A stretch of DNA of 6,042 nucleotides, taken from contig JAHIVR010000234.1 in assembly GCA_018816625.1 (NCBI GenBank), positions 1 through 6,042 on the forward strand, read 5' to 3'. This DNA comes from Nanobdellota archaeon. GTDB taxonomy: Archaea; Nanobdellota; Nanobdellia; Pacearchaeales; GW2011-AR1. The position numbers were made by a program, and so were the translations under genes. The notes under the pieces are model-generated. The model was given only the letters and a program-made list of their open reading frames with translations. It was not told the DNA's origin and did no database searches. Positions 1 to 5,602 of the stretch are shown here, one piece after another; position 1 is the stretch's first letter, and each line of letters starts with the position of its first letter.

Positions 1-486
1 ATTAGGCACAGCACCCTGAGATTCTAGTTGCTTGTATAATTGTGCTGACGGTACTCTTGGAGTTACCTTTTCCGTTTCACCCATTACTTCTGGAACTTCT
101 GCCACAGGAGCTCTTACTTCCCTACCCTTCGGGAAATACTCACCAGTAGTAGGGTCAGTATAGGGCACTTGGCTTTTCCCTGGTTGAGCAGCGGCATAAG
201 GTGTGATTGTATATGGCGATACCTCCTCACCCCATAAACGCTGTGGGAACATTCGTGCTAAGTAAGCCTGTGCCAAAGGTGATAGAGCACCTAAGCCCGT
301 AGGTGGTTGTGTAAAATATCTTGGTACACTACCTCTTTGTACCTGTCCTTGTGCGGTAGGGATTGAGTGAAAGCTCGCATCACCCATGGTGAAATCAAGT
401 GGGTCAGCAAACATATCCCCAATTGTTTGGTATCCTGGCGCATAGCCTGCCATTGATAGGGCCCCAGAACTTAAATCCCATGCCAT
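1..486 (-). CDS. Hypothetical phage structural-region protein, 3' end cut by window edge
   Basis: This is an open frame of 162 codons starting at ATG 486-484 and running without a stop off the left edge, so only the N-terminal part is visible. A perfect Shine-Dalgarno AAAGGAGG (502-495) lies 8 bases before the ATG and is itself encoded in the last codons of the 42-aa gene upstream; only one base separates that gene's TAA from this ATG. The protein begins MAWDLSSGALSMAGYAPGYQ. It is rich in Pro, Gly, Gln and Tyr, with a low-complexity acidic/proline stretch near residues 126-143 (APVAEVPEVMGETEKVTP) and no visible membrane segment or catalytic motif. I do not recognise the family. Its place just after the portal gene suggests a head, scaffold, neck or internal virion protein, but that rests on position only. 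Confidence 0.8.
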   Translation of the reverse strand, partial: MAWDLSSGALSMAGYAPGYQTIGDMFADPLDFTMGDASFHSIPTAQGQVQRGSVPRYFTQPPTGLGALSPLAQAYLARMFPQRLWGEEVSPYTITPYAAAQPGKSQVPYTDPTTGEYFPKGREVRAPVAEVPEVMGETEKVTPRVPSAQLYKQLESQGAVPN

Positions 487-487
487 T

Positions 488-616
488 TTACTTACCTCCT
501 TTCTTAACAGTCATATAAGGTGGTTGCTTCCCCAAATCAGCAGCAAGTTTCTTCCTTGTCTCTTGAACTACCTTGCTGGCTTGAAGTGTTACCTTTGTCA
601 ATAATGATTCCTTCAT
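488..616 (-). CDS. Small basic hypothetical protein (42 aa) between portal and next structural gene
   Basis: This short gene starts at ATG 616-614, which overlaps the portal stop in an ATGA junction, and ends with TAA at 490-488. A Shine-Dalgarno AGAAGGAG lies about 8 bases upstream inside the portal C-terminus, so translation is probably coupled to the portal. The product begins MKESLLTKVTLQASKVVQET, continues as a basic, probably helical stretch (TRKKLAADLGK) and ends in KKGGK. It has no cysteine, no membrane segment and no family I recognise. Its reality rests on the overlap, the good ribosome site, and the fact that its last codons fill the space up to the next gene and form that gene's ribosome site. 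It could be a small head-associated peptide or a coupling peptide; no function is claimed. Confidence 0.65.
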   Translation of the reverse strand: MKESLLTKVTLQASKVVQETRKKLAADLGKQPPYMTVKKGGK

Positions 617-2313
617 TCTTCTGCTCCTTCTGTTTCTTCCTCAGAACCTAATTCGCCTACTCCTGGTTCGAGTCTCATATTCTTTCTTGTAGCTCCCTCG
701 TACTCTCCTTGCTGTGGAGTACCCTGTTCCGACTGCCCCAACATACCACTCTTTAGTAATTCCAAAGCTTCGTGCATACCAGCATCCTGCATAGCGCTTA
801 CAGCTAGTGCTTGCTGTATTAGCGGATTCCTTAACGCAGACTCTACGAGCATACGTTCTCTTTCCAGCATTGGTTCATGCCCGTAGTATTCACGGCATAT
901 AGTCTCCCATGATAAACCAGCAAGCCCACCGCTTTGCTGTCTTAAAGTATCCAATCTCTGCCCCAACATTATCCGCCTATCTTTCTGCTCTGGAGTTTCG
1001 ACATCTAGCTTGACGCTAAAATGATGCAAGGCAAGGTTTATCTTTTCGGGCTTCAGCGTCACAGTCTCGGTCGTACCTTTACTGAATCCCATAAGTCCTA
1101 TAGGTTCTTTAACCACATTCTTAGTTAAACATAAAACATCATCCAATGCCGCACTTACAGCAGTCTCCCATGCGGCACCCGTACCCTTGAGTTTTATCCG
1201 AGCCTGCCCTATGCTTACACCACCCATGTAGCCAGATGTAACACCCTTCGGCCATCTTCCCTCAAGAATAGCTGGTATTACCGCTTGTTCATCAGTATCT
1301 ACTATTCCAAGCATGGCATAAGCATCCGAAGACACCTTTGGTAAGTCTCTAATTGTGAAGCCATAATCTTTCGGGATAATAGAAAGCTCGCCTGGTACTT
1401 CGGCTAATTTGAAATCATCTTCTGGCATTTTCTCGACAGTAGGTTGCTGCAATAAGCCTCTCTCCAAGTTGTCTGAAAGAGCCGTTTTTATACGTGCCTC
1501 AACTTTATAAGCCGACAAAGCAGGGGCGATGATACTTACTGCTAACTCTTCTGGCTTACCTTCTGGGGAATCGAGGCCAAGTCCAGAATAACCTATCTTA
1601 TAGGGGAGAAAACCGTACCAGTTCTCTTGGTCTGCATCGCTTAATATAGGTTCTCCGTCAACAAAATACTGCTTCTGTTGCCCATCCCAATACTCAATCC
1701 ACGGCACTTTTTTCATATCACCAAGACTTTTAGGATTCTTCCATTCAGGCCATGCCAGCATTACGGATGCTACTGTTCTTTCATACGCCTCTATGACATA
1801 CTGTGGTGGGTCTGATGGGTCAAGTAGTATATTCTGAGGATGTGCCGCCCTGAAGAAAAAGGGAAAGGTTCTATTAAGCTGTTCCTTGTATTCTTCTTTG
1901 CCCTCTTCGGGTTCTGGGCGAGGAATGTATAGCGGCCCCTTGAGAGCGAACATACCGTAAAGAAGGCAGTTCTTGATGCAAGTCCTGCGGATGTTTATCC
2001 TGAAGTGCCTGTCAAGGTAGTCCAAGAACATCCGTCCAAAGCGTTCATAGTCACCGACTAAATTCTTGGCTTCCTGGCTCTCAGACCACAGGTAAACATG
2101 GACATTCTGCCCCAATCCCATCAAGTGGTCAGTAGCCGTATCAACCTGAACACGTGCTGTCGGGGGATTGTAGACAACAGATACCTTTTTCGTTACACCT
2201 AGCGGTATCTTCATGTTGTAATAATCAGACAAGGTTCGGAATTGAGCGTGCAATGCACTATAATGCTCCCCCAGGTCTTTCCTTAGTTCTAATATATCTT
2301 TGTGACTTTTCAT
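613..2313 (-). CDS. Portal protein (head-tail connector)
   Basis: This is the probable portal protein, which would form the dodecameric ring at one capsid vertex through which the terminase pumps DNA and to which the neck attaches. At 566 aa it is in the usual size range. Portal-like features are YGMFALKGPLY (about 119-129) followed by a 'HPQNILLDP...YVIEAYERT' block (about 158-180), which resembles the 'P.N.L.DP...YVI..Y.RT' pattern of P22/SPP1-like and many metagenomic portals. A long helical C-terminal part (about 445-505) and an acidic tail ending EEETEGAEE follow. ATG 2313-2311 overlaps the terminase stop by four bases (ATGA), and the stop overlaps the next gene in the same way. The ribosome site is weak (GGGGAT), which fits coupling to terminase translation. 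The terminase-portal gene order is standard for phage packaging modules. Assignment rests on order, length and motifs; overall sequence similarity to a known family was not tested. Confidence 0.8.
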   Translation of the reverse strand: MKSHKDILELRKDLGEHYSALHAQFRTLSDYYNMKIPLGVTKKVSVVYNPPTARVQVDTATDHLMGLGQNVHVYLWSESQEAKNLVGDYERFGRMFLDYLDRHFRINIRRTCIKNCLLYGMFALKGPLYIPRPEPEEGKEEYKEQLNRTFPFFFRAAHPQNILLDPSDPPQYVIEAYERTVASVMLAWPEWKNPKSLGDMKKVPWIEYWDGQQKQYFVDGEPILSDADQENWYGFLPYKIGYSGLGLDSPEGKPEELAVSIIAPALSAYKVEARIKTALSDNLERGLLQQPTVEKMPEDDFKLAEVPGELSIIPKDYGFTIRDLPKVSSDAYAMLGIVDTDEQAVIPAILEGRWPKGVTSGYMGGVSIGQARIKLKGTGAAWETAVSAALDDVLCLTKNVVKEPIGLMGFSKGTTETVTLKPEKINLALHHFSVKLDVETPEQKDRRIMLGQRLDTLRQQSGGLAGLSWETICREYYGHEPMLERERMLVESALRNPLIQQALAVSAMQDAGMHEALELLKSGMLGQSEQGTPQQGEYEGATRKNMRLEPGVGELGSEEETEGAEE

Positions 2314-3782
2314 GAGTTATACATCCCCATAGTTGTTGTCTCCTGTACTAACGTGTAGCCTTTAATTGGGTTTCCCTTGGGCTTAACATTTTTAATCATC
2401 TGGTAGGCTATGGCTAAGGACATAACTAAATCGTCATGTTTCCCGACTGACTTATATTCAATTTCACCACTCCGTCCCTCAATGCGTTGGAACTCTATTA
2501 GTTGTGCAATCAGTGGCTTGAACCTAATTATCAGCAACCCGTCTGCAATGGCATTAGCAAGGTCTATTAACGCCATCTCCCTTCTCTCTTTGGTAGTCCA
2601 CCACCCTAACTTCTCCTTCTTGTCATCCCTGAAAAACAATTTAGAATAACCCTGCTCGCTGAGTTCTTGCAAATAACCTAAACCCATCGAGTTTGCCTCG
2701 GCCGCCAGTATTGGGAAGTTATACTCTTTCCCCAACTCATTACTATAAAGAGCGTAGGTCTTACTAGCTATGTCGTTAGCATGGATATAAGCCACATCCT
2801 CTACTGTATTGCCTTTCTTGCCGAGCAATGTCAATGCCTGATAATCACGCTCAACACCCTGCGAAACATCAGCCCCACAGGCGTAAGCCCACGTTGGTTG
2901 AAACTTACTATACATATAGGTACAACCGTATCGCTCTTCCATCGGAGGTGTTGCCGTTTCAAGCATCGCTTGTAACCTTGTAGTATCGAAGAAAGCCTTA
3001 CCAGAAACAGGACTTAGTGCCTGCTCTTCAGTCAAGGGGTAGTTCTGGTCGAATTGCCACATACGCCCAATATAGGCAAGTTTCTCTTTTTCGTACCACT
3101 CCATATTCCTATCAGGTCTTTCAAGAGCACCGATAAAAACTGGGTGATAGTCATTTTCCCCGTTCCTTGCCTGCCTATATAGTGTCTTAAATAGTGAGTC
3201 TGGCTTAGATTTGTCAACTGTGGAAGCTCCAATATGCTTCCCGCCTGCGCTAGTTGTTGGTTCTCCAGCAGCGTAGTCGGCTTCGGGATAACGGTGATAT
3301 TCCCACTCATCGTCAAACCGTAGACTAGCGGTTTCACCTAACGTTGGAGCCTCTGTAGAAGGATAAGCACCAATACGACTTCCCAAAGTAGGGAAGGTCA
3401 TCTCGCTCTCAGACCACTTGCCTACGGGTAATCGTAACCATAATGGGAATTGAGTATAAGCGAATTTGCACTTTTCCAAGAATCGCCCAGCCTCCTGTTC
3501 GCCCGCTGAAACAACAAGGGCATTAAAGCCCCTGACAGTCAATGCCTTAGCCAGTATGTAGAAGGCCACAATATAGCTAATACCCTCCTGACGAGCTTTT
3601 AGGGCTATAACCTTTTGGTAACTTTCGAAAGCCGACCACAATTTCGTTAAGTGAGGCCAGAACTCAAAGTCAATTATCTGATTCCTAGTAGCATCGTTTA
3701 TCTTGCAGTATTGGAGTATCTCTCTTGGATTCCCAACGCAAGTAAGATACTTTGCTACATCATCTTTTACCGCAACACTCAT
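2310..3782 (-). CDS. terL: Terminase large subunit (packaging ATPase/nuclease)
   Basis: This is the motor of DNA packaging: it hydrolyses ATP to pump DNA through the portal and cuts the concatemer at the start and end of packaging. The protein has 490 aa, normal for the family. The ATPase domain has a degenerate Walker A, KARQEGIS (62-69), of the 'LKARQ.G.S' type found in many phage terminases; Walker B is LRFDDE (154-159) with D158 and catalytic E159, and a coupling-type GASTVD lies at 185-190. The RNase H-like nuclease domain has the acidic residues D305 (GADVSQG, with D313 nearby), E362 (LAAEAN) and D450/D451 (KHDDLVMSLA). Both activities therefore look intact. ATG 3782-3780 overlaps the upstream 72-aa gene's stop (ATGA), with AAGGA about 9 bases before it. 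The gene is followed directly by portal. Confidence 0.95.
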   Translation of the reverse strand: MSVAVKDDVAKYLTCVGNPREILQYCKINDATRNQIIDFEFWPHLTKLWSAFESYQKVIALKARQEGISYIVAFYILAKALTVRGFNALVVSAGEQEAGRFLEKCKFAYTQFPLWLRLPVGKWSESEMTFPTLGSRIGAYPSTEAPTLGETASLRFDDEWEYHRYPEADYAAGEPTTSAGGKHIGASTVDKSKPDSLFKTLYRQARNGENDYHPVFIGALERPDRNMEWYEKEKLAYIGRMWQFDQNYPLTEEQALSPVSGKAFFDTTRLQAMLETATPPMEERYGCTYMYSKFQPTWAYACGADVSQGVERDYQALTLLGKKGNTVEDVAYIHANDIASKTYALYSNELGKEYNFPILAAEANSMGLGYLQELSEQGYSKLFFRDDKKEKLGWWTTKERREMALIDLANAIADGLLIIRFKPLIAQLIEFQRIEGRSGEIEYKSVGKHDDLVMSLAIAYQMIKNVKPKGNPIKGYTLVQETTTMGMYNS

Positions 3783-3997
3783 TTCATTAAGTCCTTAATA
3801 GTAAGATGCCCCTTAAACGCATCTTCAAAGACTTCTGGCACAGTAGCACCAGCAACCTCCAGGTATTTATTACAGCAGTCAACAATCACCTCTCTAAATT
3901 CAACAACATCTGACACTATGAACATAGGGCAAAGCTCGCCGTCTACAATAACGCCAAAGTAGGTTACTCCAGAATCCTGCGCTATAAACGGTCTCAT
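3779..3997 (-). CDS. Hypothetical protein (72 aa) directly upstream of terminase
   Basis: This 72-aa acidic protein begins MRPFIAQDSGVTYFGVIVDG. It has an alternating hydrophobic N-terminal half (YFGVIVDG, then MFIVSDVVEF), which suggests a small beta sheet, followed by a helix-like middle (FREVIVDCCNKYLEV) and a C-terminal helix ending in KDLMK. Adjacent cysteines occur in the middle. ATG 3997-3995 is the only standard start in frame, because a TGA lies 21 bases upstream, but no clear Shine-Dalgarno precedes it. Its TGA overlaps the terminase ATG (ATGA). I do not recognise the family. A small gene immediately before TerL is sometimes the small terminase subunit, but this one lacks any visible DNA-binding motif and is short for that role, so that reading is weak. 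Confidence 0.7.
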   Translation of the reverse strand: MRPFIAQDSGVTYFGVIVDGELCPMFIVSDVVEFREVIVDCCNKYLEVAGATVPEVFEDAFKGHLTIKDLMK

Positions 3998-4063
3998 TTC
4001 ACACGATCGCAGTGGTCATTTCTTCTTTCGTGGCAACCCTTTTGGCGATTGTCCTTTACCCCC

Positions 4064-4276
4064 CTATTTCTTCCCTCCAATTTTGATAGAGGGATATTTC
4101 GCTTTTACCTTTCTGCGAACAGTAGCTTTTTCTGCCGCAGTTCCATGCTGTGCTACCCTAGCTAAAGCATTACGAGCGTGCGCCTTATCCTGTATTGGGT
4201 ATTTCCGCTTTGCGTGGTCAACCGCAAAAGCACTGCCAGGTAATGCCCTCCTCTTCGCTGCTGTTAATTTTGCCAT
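4064..4276 (-). CDS. Small basic phage protein with 'KYPI.DKAHARNALARVAQHGT' signature (DUF6582-like)
   Basis: This is a 70-aa basic protein whose core, KYPIQDKAHARNALARVAQH followed by GT (about 25-46), matches a recurring signature in small phage proteins and in C-terminal parts of larger ones. From memory this is close to Pfam DUF6582, whose function is unknown. It is helical and rich in Lys, Arg and Ala, consistent with nucleic-acid or capsid contacts, but that is inference. I chose ATG 4276-4274 because GGAGG lies just before it and because it forms a TGATG junction with the upstream 78-aa gene; an in-frame TTG 36 bases further up (4312-4310) has no comparable site. The gene ends at TAG 4066-4064. 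The same frame then stays open for 15 more Gly/Lys-rich codons to TGA 4018-4016, which suggests a nonsense mutation or readthrough. Confidence 0.82.
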   Translation of the reverse strand: MAKLTAAKRRALPGSAFAVDHAKRKYPIQDKAHARNALARVAQHGTAAEKATVRRKVKAKYPSIKIGGKK

Positions 4277-4512
4277 CACACCTCCGCTAATGGTGTTATC
4301 TTCGTTATACAACCCTTCGGGATAATATTAGTGTCGTTCCACAATACACCCCTCTTAGCTATAGTTGAACCAAGCGTAATGCTCCTTGGTGTCTTCTCTA
4401 TAATCCAGCCAACAGTTGAGCACGACCAAGTCTTCATTTGCAAAACCCCTTCCCTGTCCTTCCACCCACAATCTCCCGCTGTATCTTCCCAGTCAACTTT
4501 AACTAATCTCAT
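4276..4512 (-). CDS. Small phage protein (78 aa) of the 'LVKV.W.D..G..GW' type, function unknown
   Basis: The protein begins MRLVKVDWEDTAGDCGW and ends around IIPKGCITKITPL. The pattern of 'V.W.D..G..GW' near the start, 'C.TVGWIIE' in the middle and 'IPKGCI..I' near the end matches a common group of small beta-rich proteins in phage genomes, all uncharacterised as far as I know. I chose ATG 4512-4510 because GGGAGG lies 5 bases before it and because the conserved pattern begins right there. An in-frame ATG at 4566-4564 would add 18 residues, nearly half of them arginine (MRAARKRLLRRARIAGGC), and also has a GGGAG site, so a 96-aa form cannot be excluded. The stop overlaps the next gene (TGATG). 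It is part of the leftward operon. Confidence 0.8.
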   Translation of the reverse strand: MRLVKVDWEDTAGDCGWKDREGVLQMKTWSCSTVGWIIEKTPRSITLGSTIAKRGVLWNDTNIIPKGCITKITPLAEV

Positions 4513-4597
4513 GCACCCTCCCGCAATTCTGGCACGCCTGAGTAATCTCTTTCGGGCTGCCCTCATTCGATTGCTCCCGTAACAAATTTTTATCCAA
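4499..4597 (-). CDS. Possible mini-protein with CxxCGxxH zinc-knuckle-like motif (32-44 aa)
   Basis: This frame overlaps the first 14 bases of the 78-aa gene and ends at TAA 4501-4499. Read from TTG 4597-4595 it gives 32 residues whose last third is ITQACQNCGRVHEIS: a CxxC followed by GxxH, typical of small zinc ribbons in phage proteins. No ATG is in frame. TTG 4597 has AGGA three bases upstream; a TTG at 4633-4631 would give 44 residues and has AGGG six bases upstream. The competing frame over the same bases is an arginine-rich extension of the 78-aa protein, which looks less natural. The overlap would let it couple to the 78-aa gene, whose GGGAGG ribosome site lies within this motif's codons. 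It is a candidate only: the start is non-ATG and the length is very short. Confidence 0.4.
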   Translation of the reverse strand: MDKNLLREQSNEGSPKEITQACQNCGRVHEIS

Positions 4598-4708
4598 CTT
4601 TCCTACCACTTTACATAATCCACTATTCAAAATTTACCCTAACAATTTTCTGTGGTATATTACTATATATATACAATACTATATAAGATAATCTGTGGAG
4701 AATAGTAT
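4598..4708. other. AT-rich gap inside the leftward module, with inverted repeat
   Basis: This is the one longer break in the tightly packed leftward module. It is strongly AT-rich, with a run of alternating TA around 4662-4673. An 8-bp perfect inverted repeat, AATACTAT (4675-4682) and ATAGTATT (4702-4709), is separated by 19 bases, and a 9-base direct repeat TTCTGTGGT occurs at 4648-4656 and 4712-4720. There is no GC-rich hairpin followed by a T run, so I do not call a terminator. Several -10-like TATAGT or TATATA stretches exist on the minus strand, but none has a convincing -35 box at the right distance. An internal promoter or regulator site for the downstream packaging genes is possible but unproven. 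Confidence 0.4.
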
Positions 4709-5221
4709 TCATTCTGTGGTTCCTGTAGGATCAGTCCCTGTGGCTACTGTGTCGGTAGGTAGTGCATCCTTTCCTTCTAAGGTATCAACCTGGGCCCCAC
4801 GGTCCCTGGTCTGGGCCCCGTCTACTTCTATCAATGCCTCGCCTTCGGTTAGTCCACCTGGAGCTGGCCCTGTATTACCATTGGCTATACCTTGGCTTAG
4901 TCTGTATTGCTCCACTTCATCCAGCTGCTCCTGTTGTGCTCTCTCCAATACATCAGCATAGTGGCGGACCTGGACTGCTGTTAGTCCGCCTGATTCATCA
5001 AGTTCGGCTGGGCTGATCGCCTGGAGTTTGGGCCTGATGAAGGGCATTAGCTCTAAGTGTGCCTGTAATGCTTTAGCTATGTCGTTCTTATCGTTGCTTT
5101 CATTAGCTATACGAACCAGTTCGTCTAATAGTCTAAGTGTTGTAGTTACAAGCTTGTTGGATTTGTTCTTTAGTCTATTCTTTCCTTGTTTACTACTAAG
5201 TGAATCCTTTACTATAGTCAT
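4709..5221 (-). CDS. Hypothetical protein, possible small terminase subunit (170 aa)
   Basis: This is the first gene of the leftward operon, with ATG 5221-5219 and AGAGGA about 10 bases upstream. The N-terminus is basic (KQGKNRLKNKSNK, 12-24). A helical segment follows, with LVTTTLRLLDELVRIANESN (24-43) and ALQAHLELMPFIRPKLQAIS (51-70). The 'A...LMPFIRPKLQAI' stretch resembles the 'A..LLPY.HPKLQA(I/V)E' motif I associate with small proteins near terminase genes. Next comes a coiled-coil-like stretch (VRHYADVLERAQQEQLDEVE, 85-104) and a disordered Gly/Thr/Asp/Pro tail. Size and acidic tail fit a small terminase subunit, which would bind the packaging site and hand DNA to TerL. However, no helix-turn-helix is obvious and several small genes separate it from TerL. 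The three plus-strand frames over this region lack ribosome sites and look like shadows. Confidence 0.8.
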   Translation of the reverse strand: MTIVKDSLSSKQGKNRLKNKSNKLVTTTLRLLDELVRIANESNDKNDIAKALQAHLELMPFIRPKLQAISPAELDESGGLTAVQVRHYADVLERAQQEQLDEVEQYRLSQGIANGNTGPAPGGLTEGEALIEVDGAQTRDRGAQVDTLEGKDALPTDTVATGTDPTGTTE

Positions 5222-5403
5222 ATTATAGCTATCCTCTATTTAACTATGTTTATAACGAGGCTCTAGAATGCCGCTTAAAGGGCTTAAAACTATCCCTGAA
5301 TACAATCCTATGCATTGTCTGTAGTTCTTATAGTGGGGGGGCTCAGAACCAAACCGCTGTTTACGGTGAAAGGCTGCTATTACTACAGCCCTATAATAGC
5401 CCC
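5222..5403 (-). promoter_or_regulatory. Long, foldable 5' leader of the leftward operon
   Basis: If transcription starts near 5403 from the proximal promoter, the mRNA has a leader of about 180 bases before the 170-aa gene. Its 5' end can form a three-way arrangement. GGGGCU (5403-5398) pairs with AGCCCC (5343-5338), enclosing a hairpin GGCUGU/GCAGCC (5390-5385 with 5377-5372, one G-U pair) and a smaller hairpin ACCG/CGGU (5367-5364 with 5356-5353). Further down, AACUA...UAGUU encloses ACAAU/AUUGU (5318-5314 with 5306-5302). It matches no riboswitch class I recognise, and no terminator hairpin with a U run is visible. It may affect translation or stability, or be chance pairing. Confidence 0.35.
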
Positions 5404-5409
5404 TTTACT

Positions 5410-5438
5410 ATAATAGAGGTAACATCACTATCTGTCAA
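5410..5438 (-). promoter_or_regulatory. Sigma70-type promoter, proximal, for the leftward operon
   Basis: On the minus strand, TTGACA (5438-5433, perfect -35) is followed by 17 bases and TATTAT (5415-5410, five of six -10 matches). The expected start of transcription is about 5403. The -10 lies inside one of two copies of CTATTATAG (minus-strand reading; 5416-5408 and 5399-5391). It would drive the 170-aa gene and probably the whole terminase-portal module. Confidence 0.7.
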
Positions 5439-5470
5439 GGGCTTATACGCCTATACTGAACTTATTGTTT

Positions 5471-5486
5471 GATTATACATATAATC
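5471..5486. promoter_or_regulatory. 16-bp palindrome, candidate operator over the distal leftward -10 box
   Basis: GATTATA (5471-5477), then CA, then TATAATC (5480-5486) is a perfect 7-bp inverted repeat with a two-base centre. It covers the -10 box of the distal leftward promoter, and its right arm presents a TATAAT to the plus strand as well, although no good plus-strand -35 lies at the matching distance. Such symmetry over a -10 is what a dimeric phage repressor site could look like. An AT-rich palindrome can also arise simply because TATAAT is nearly self-complementary to ATTATA. Confidence 0.4.
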
Positions 5487-5500
5487 CAGTGTTTTGTAAA
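5472..5500 (-). promoter_or_regulatory. Sigma70-type promoter, distal, for the leftward operon
   Basis: On the minus strand, TTTACA (5500-5495, five of six -35 matches) is followed by exactly 17 bases and a perfect TATAAT (5477-5472). Transcription should begin near 5465, giving a leader of about 245 bases before the 170-aa gene. It sits about 62 bases upstream of the proximal leftward promoter, so the operon seems to have tandem promoters, perhaps for different stages or with separate control. Confidence 0.7.
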
Positions 5501-5528
5501 AGTCGACACGTTACCGTGTAAAATAGTA

Positions 5529-5557
5529 TTGACAAGTATCTTACATAGGAGTATATT
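5529..5557 (+). promoter_or_regulatory. Sigma70-type promoter for the 73-aa gene and downstream gene
   Basis: TTGACA (5529-5534, perfect -35), 17 bases, then TATATT (5552-5557, five of six -10 matches). Transcription should start near 5563-5565, about 39 bases before the ATG of the 73-aa gene. The -35 lies 9 bases after the small inverted pair ACACG/CGTGT (5506-5519), a possible regulator site. It diverges from the two leftward promoters. Confidence 0.75.
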
Positions 5558-5564
5558 ATACATA

Positions 5565-5579
5565 GGCTAGTTGGTAGCC
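5565..5579 (+). other. Hairpin at the 5' end of the rightward mRNA
   Basis: GGCUA (5565-5569), a five-base loop, then UAGCC (5575-5579) forms a perfect 5-bp hairpin almost exactly at the predicted transcription start. Hairpins at the very 5' end are known to protect bacterial and phage mRNAs from 5'-end-dependent decay; applying that here is inference. The ribosome site for the 73-aa gene (AAGGAG, 5591-5596) lies outside it and stays free. Confidence 0.45.
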
Positions 5580-5602
5580 AAATAATAGAGAAGGAGATTT
5601 AG

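Larger units (their letters stand above)
5222..5602. promoter_or_regulatory. Divergent intergenic control region (381 bases)
   Basis: This gene-free stretch separates the leftward packaging module from the rightward 73-aa gene. It holds two minus-strand promoters, one plus-strand promoter, a 16-bp palindrome, smaller repeats, and a probably structured leader for the leftward transcript, each listed separately. Other repeats are TGTAAAA at 5495-5501 and 5517-5523 (22 bases apart, about two helical turns); an inverted pair ACACG (5506-5510) and CGTGT (5515-5519); CTATAATAG at 5391-5399 and 5408-5416; AAGGGCTTA at 5278-5286 and 5437-5445; and GCTTAAA at 5273-5279 and 5282-5288. A run of seven G lies at 5335-5341. 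I see no tRNA, and no convincing open frame with a ribosome site. Confidence 0.7.

Noticed and set aside
1289..1295. CTGATGA on the minus strand inside the portal gene
   Set aside because: The surrounding bases form no stems I-III and the codons fit the portal frame; a seven-base match is expected by chance.
4277..4312. TTG start giving an 82-aa version of the KYPI-type protein
   Set aside because: There is no good ribosome site at the correct distance, while ATG 4276 has GGAGG and a TGATG junction with the upstream gene.
4513..4566. N-terminal extension of the 78-aa protein to ATG 4566
   Set aside because: A GGGAG site exists, but the added residues are strongly arginine-rich, unlike the rest of the protein, and the family-like pattern starts at ATG 4512 with its own GGGAGG site. 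Kept as a minor alternative.
4675..4709. Inverted repeat after the 170-aa gene as an intrinsic terminator
   Set aside because: The stem is AT-only with a 19-base loop and is not followed by a T run on the minus strand.
4790..4819. CTGGGCCCC repeated 21 bases apart
   Set aside because: It sits in frame in the low-complexity tail of the 170-aa protein and encodes a repeated Gly-Ala-Gln; most likely a coding repeat with no separate role.
5034..5040. A second CTGATGA on the plus strand, possible further hammerhead
   Set aside because: It lies in the coding region of the 170-aa minus-strand gene, and no GAAA with flanking helices and a UH cleavage site in the needed arrangement is nearby.
4695..5228. 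Plus-strand open frames opposite the 170-aa gene
   Set aside because: They lack ribosome sites, are rich in Ser/Pro/Leu as expected for antisense shadows, and conflict with a well-supported minus-strand gene.
5250..5315. 21-codon frame in the leftward leader, possible leader peptide
   Set aside because: It has no Shine-Dalgarno site, no regulatory run of repeated codons and no following terminator/antiterminator pair.
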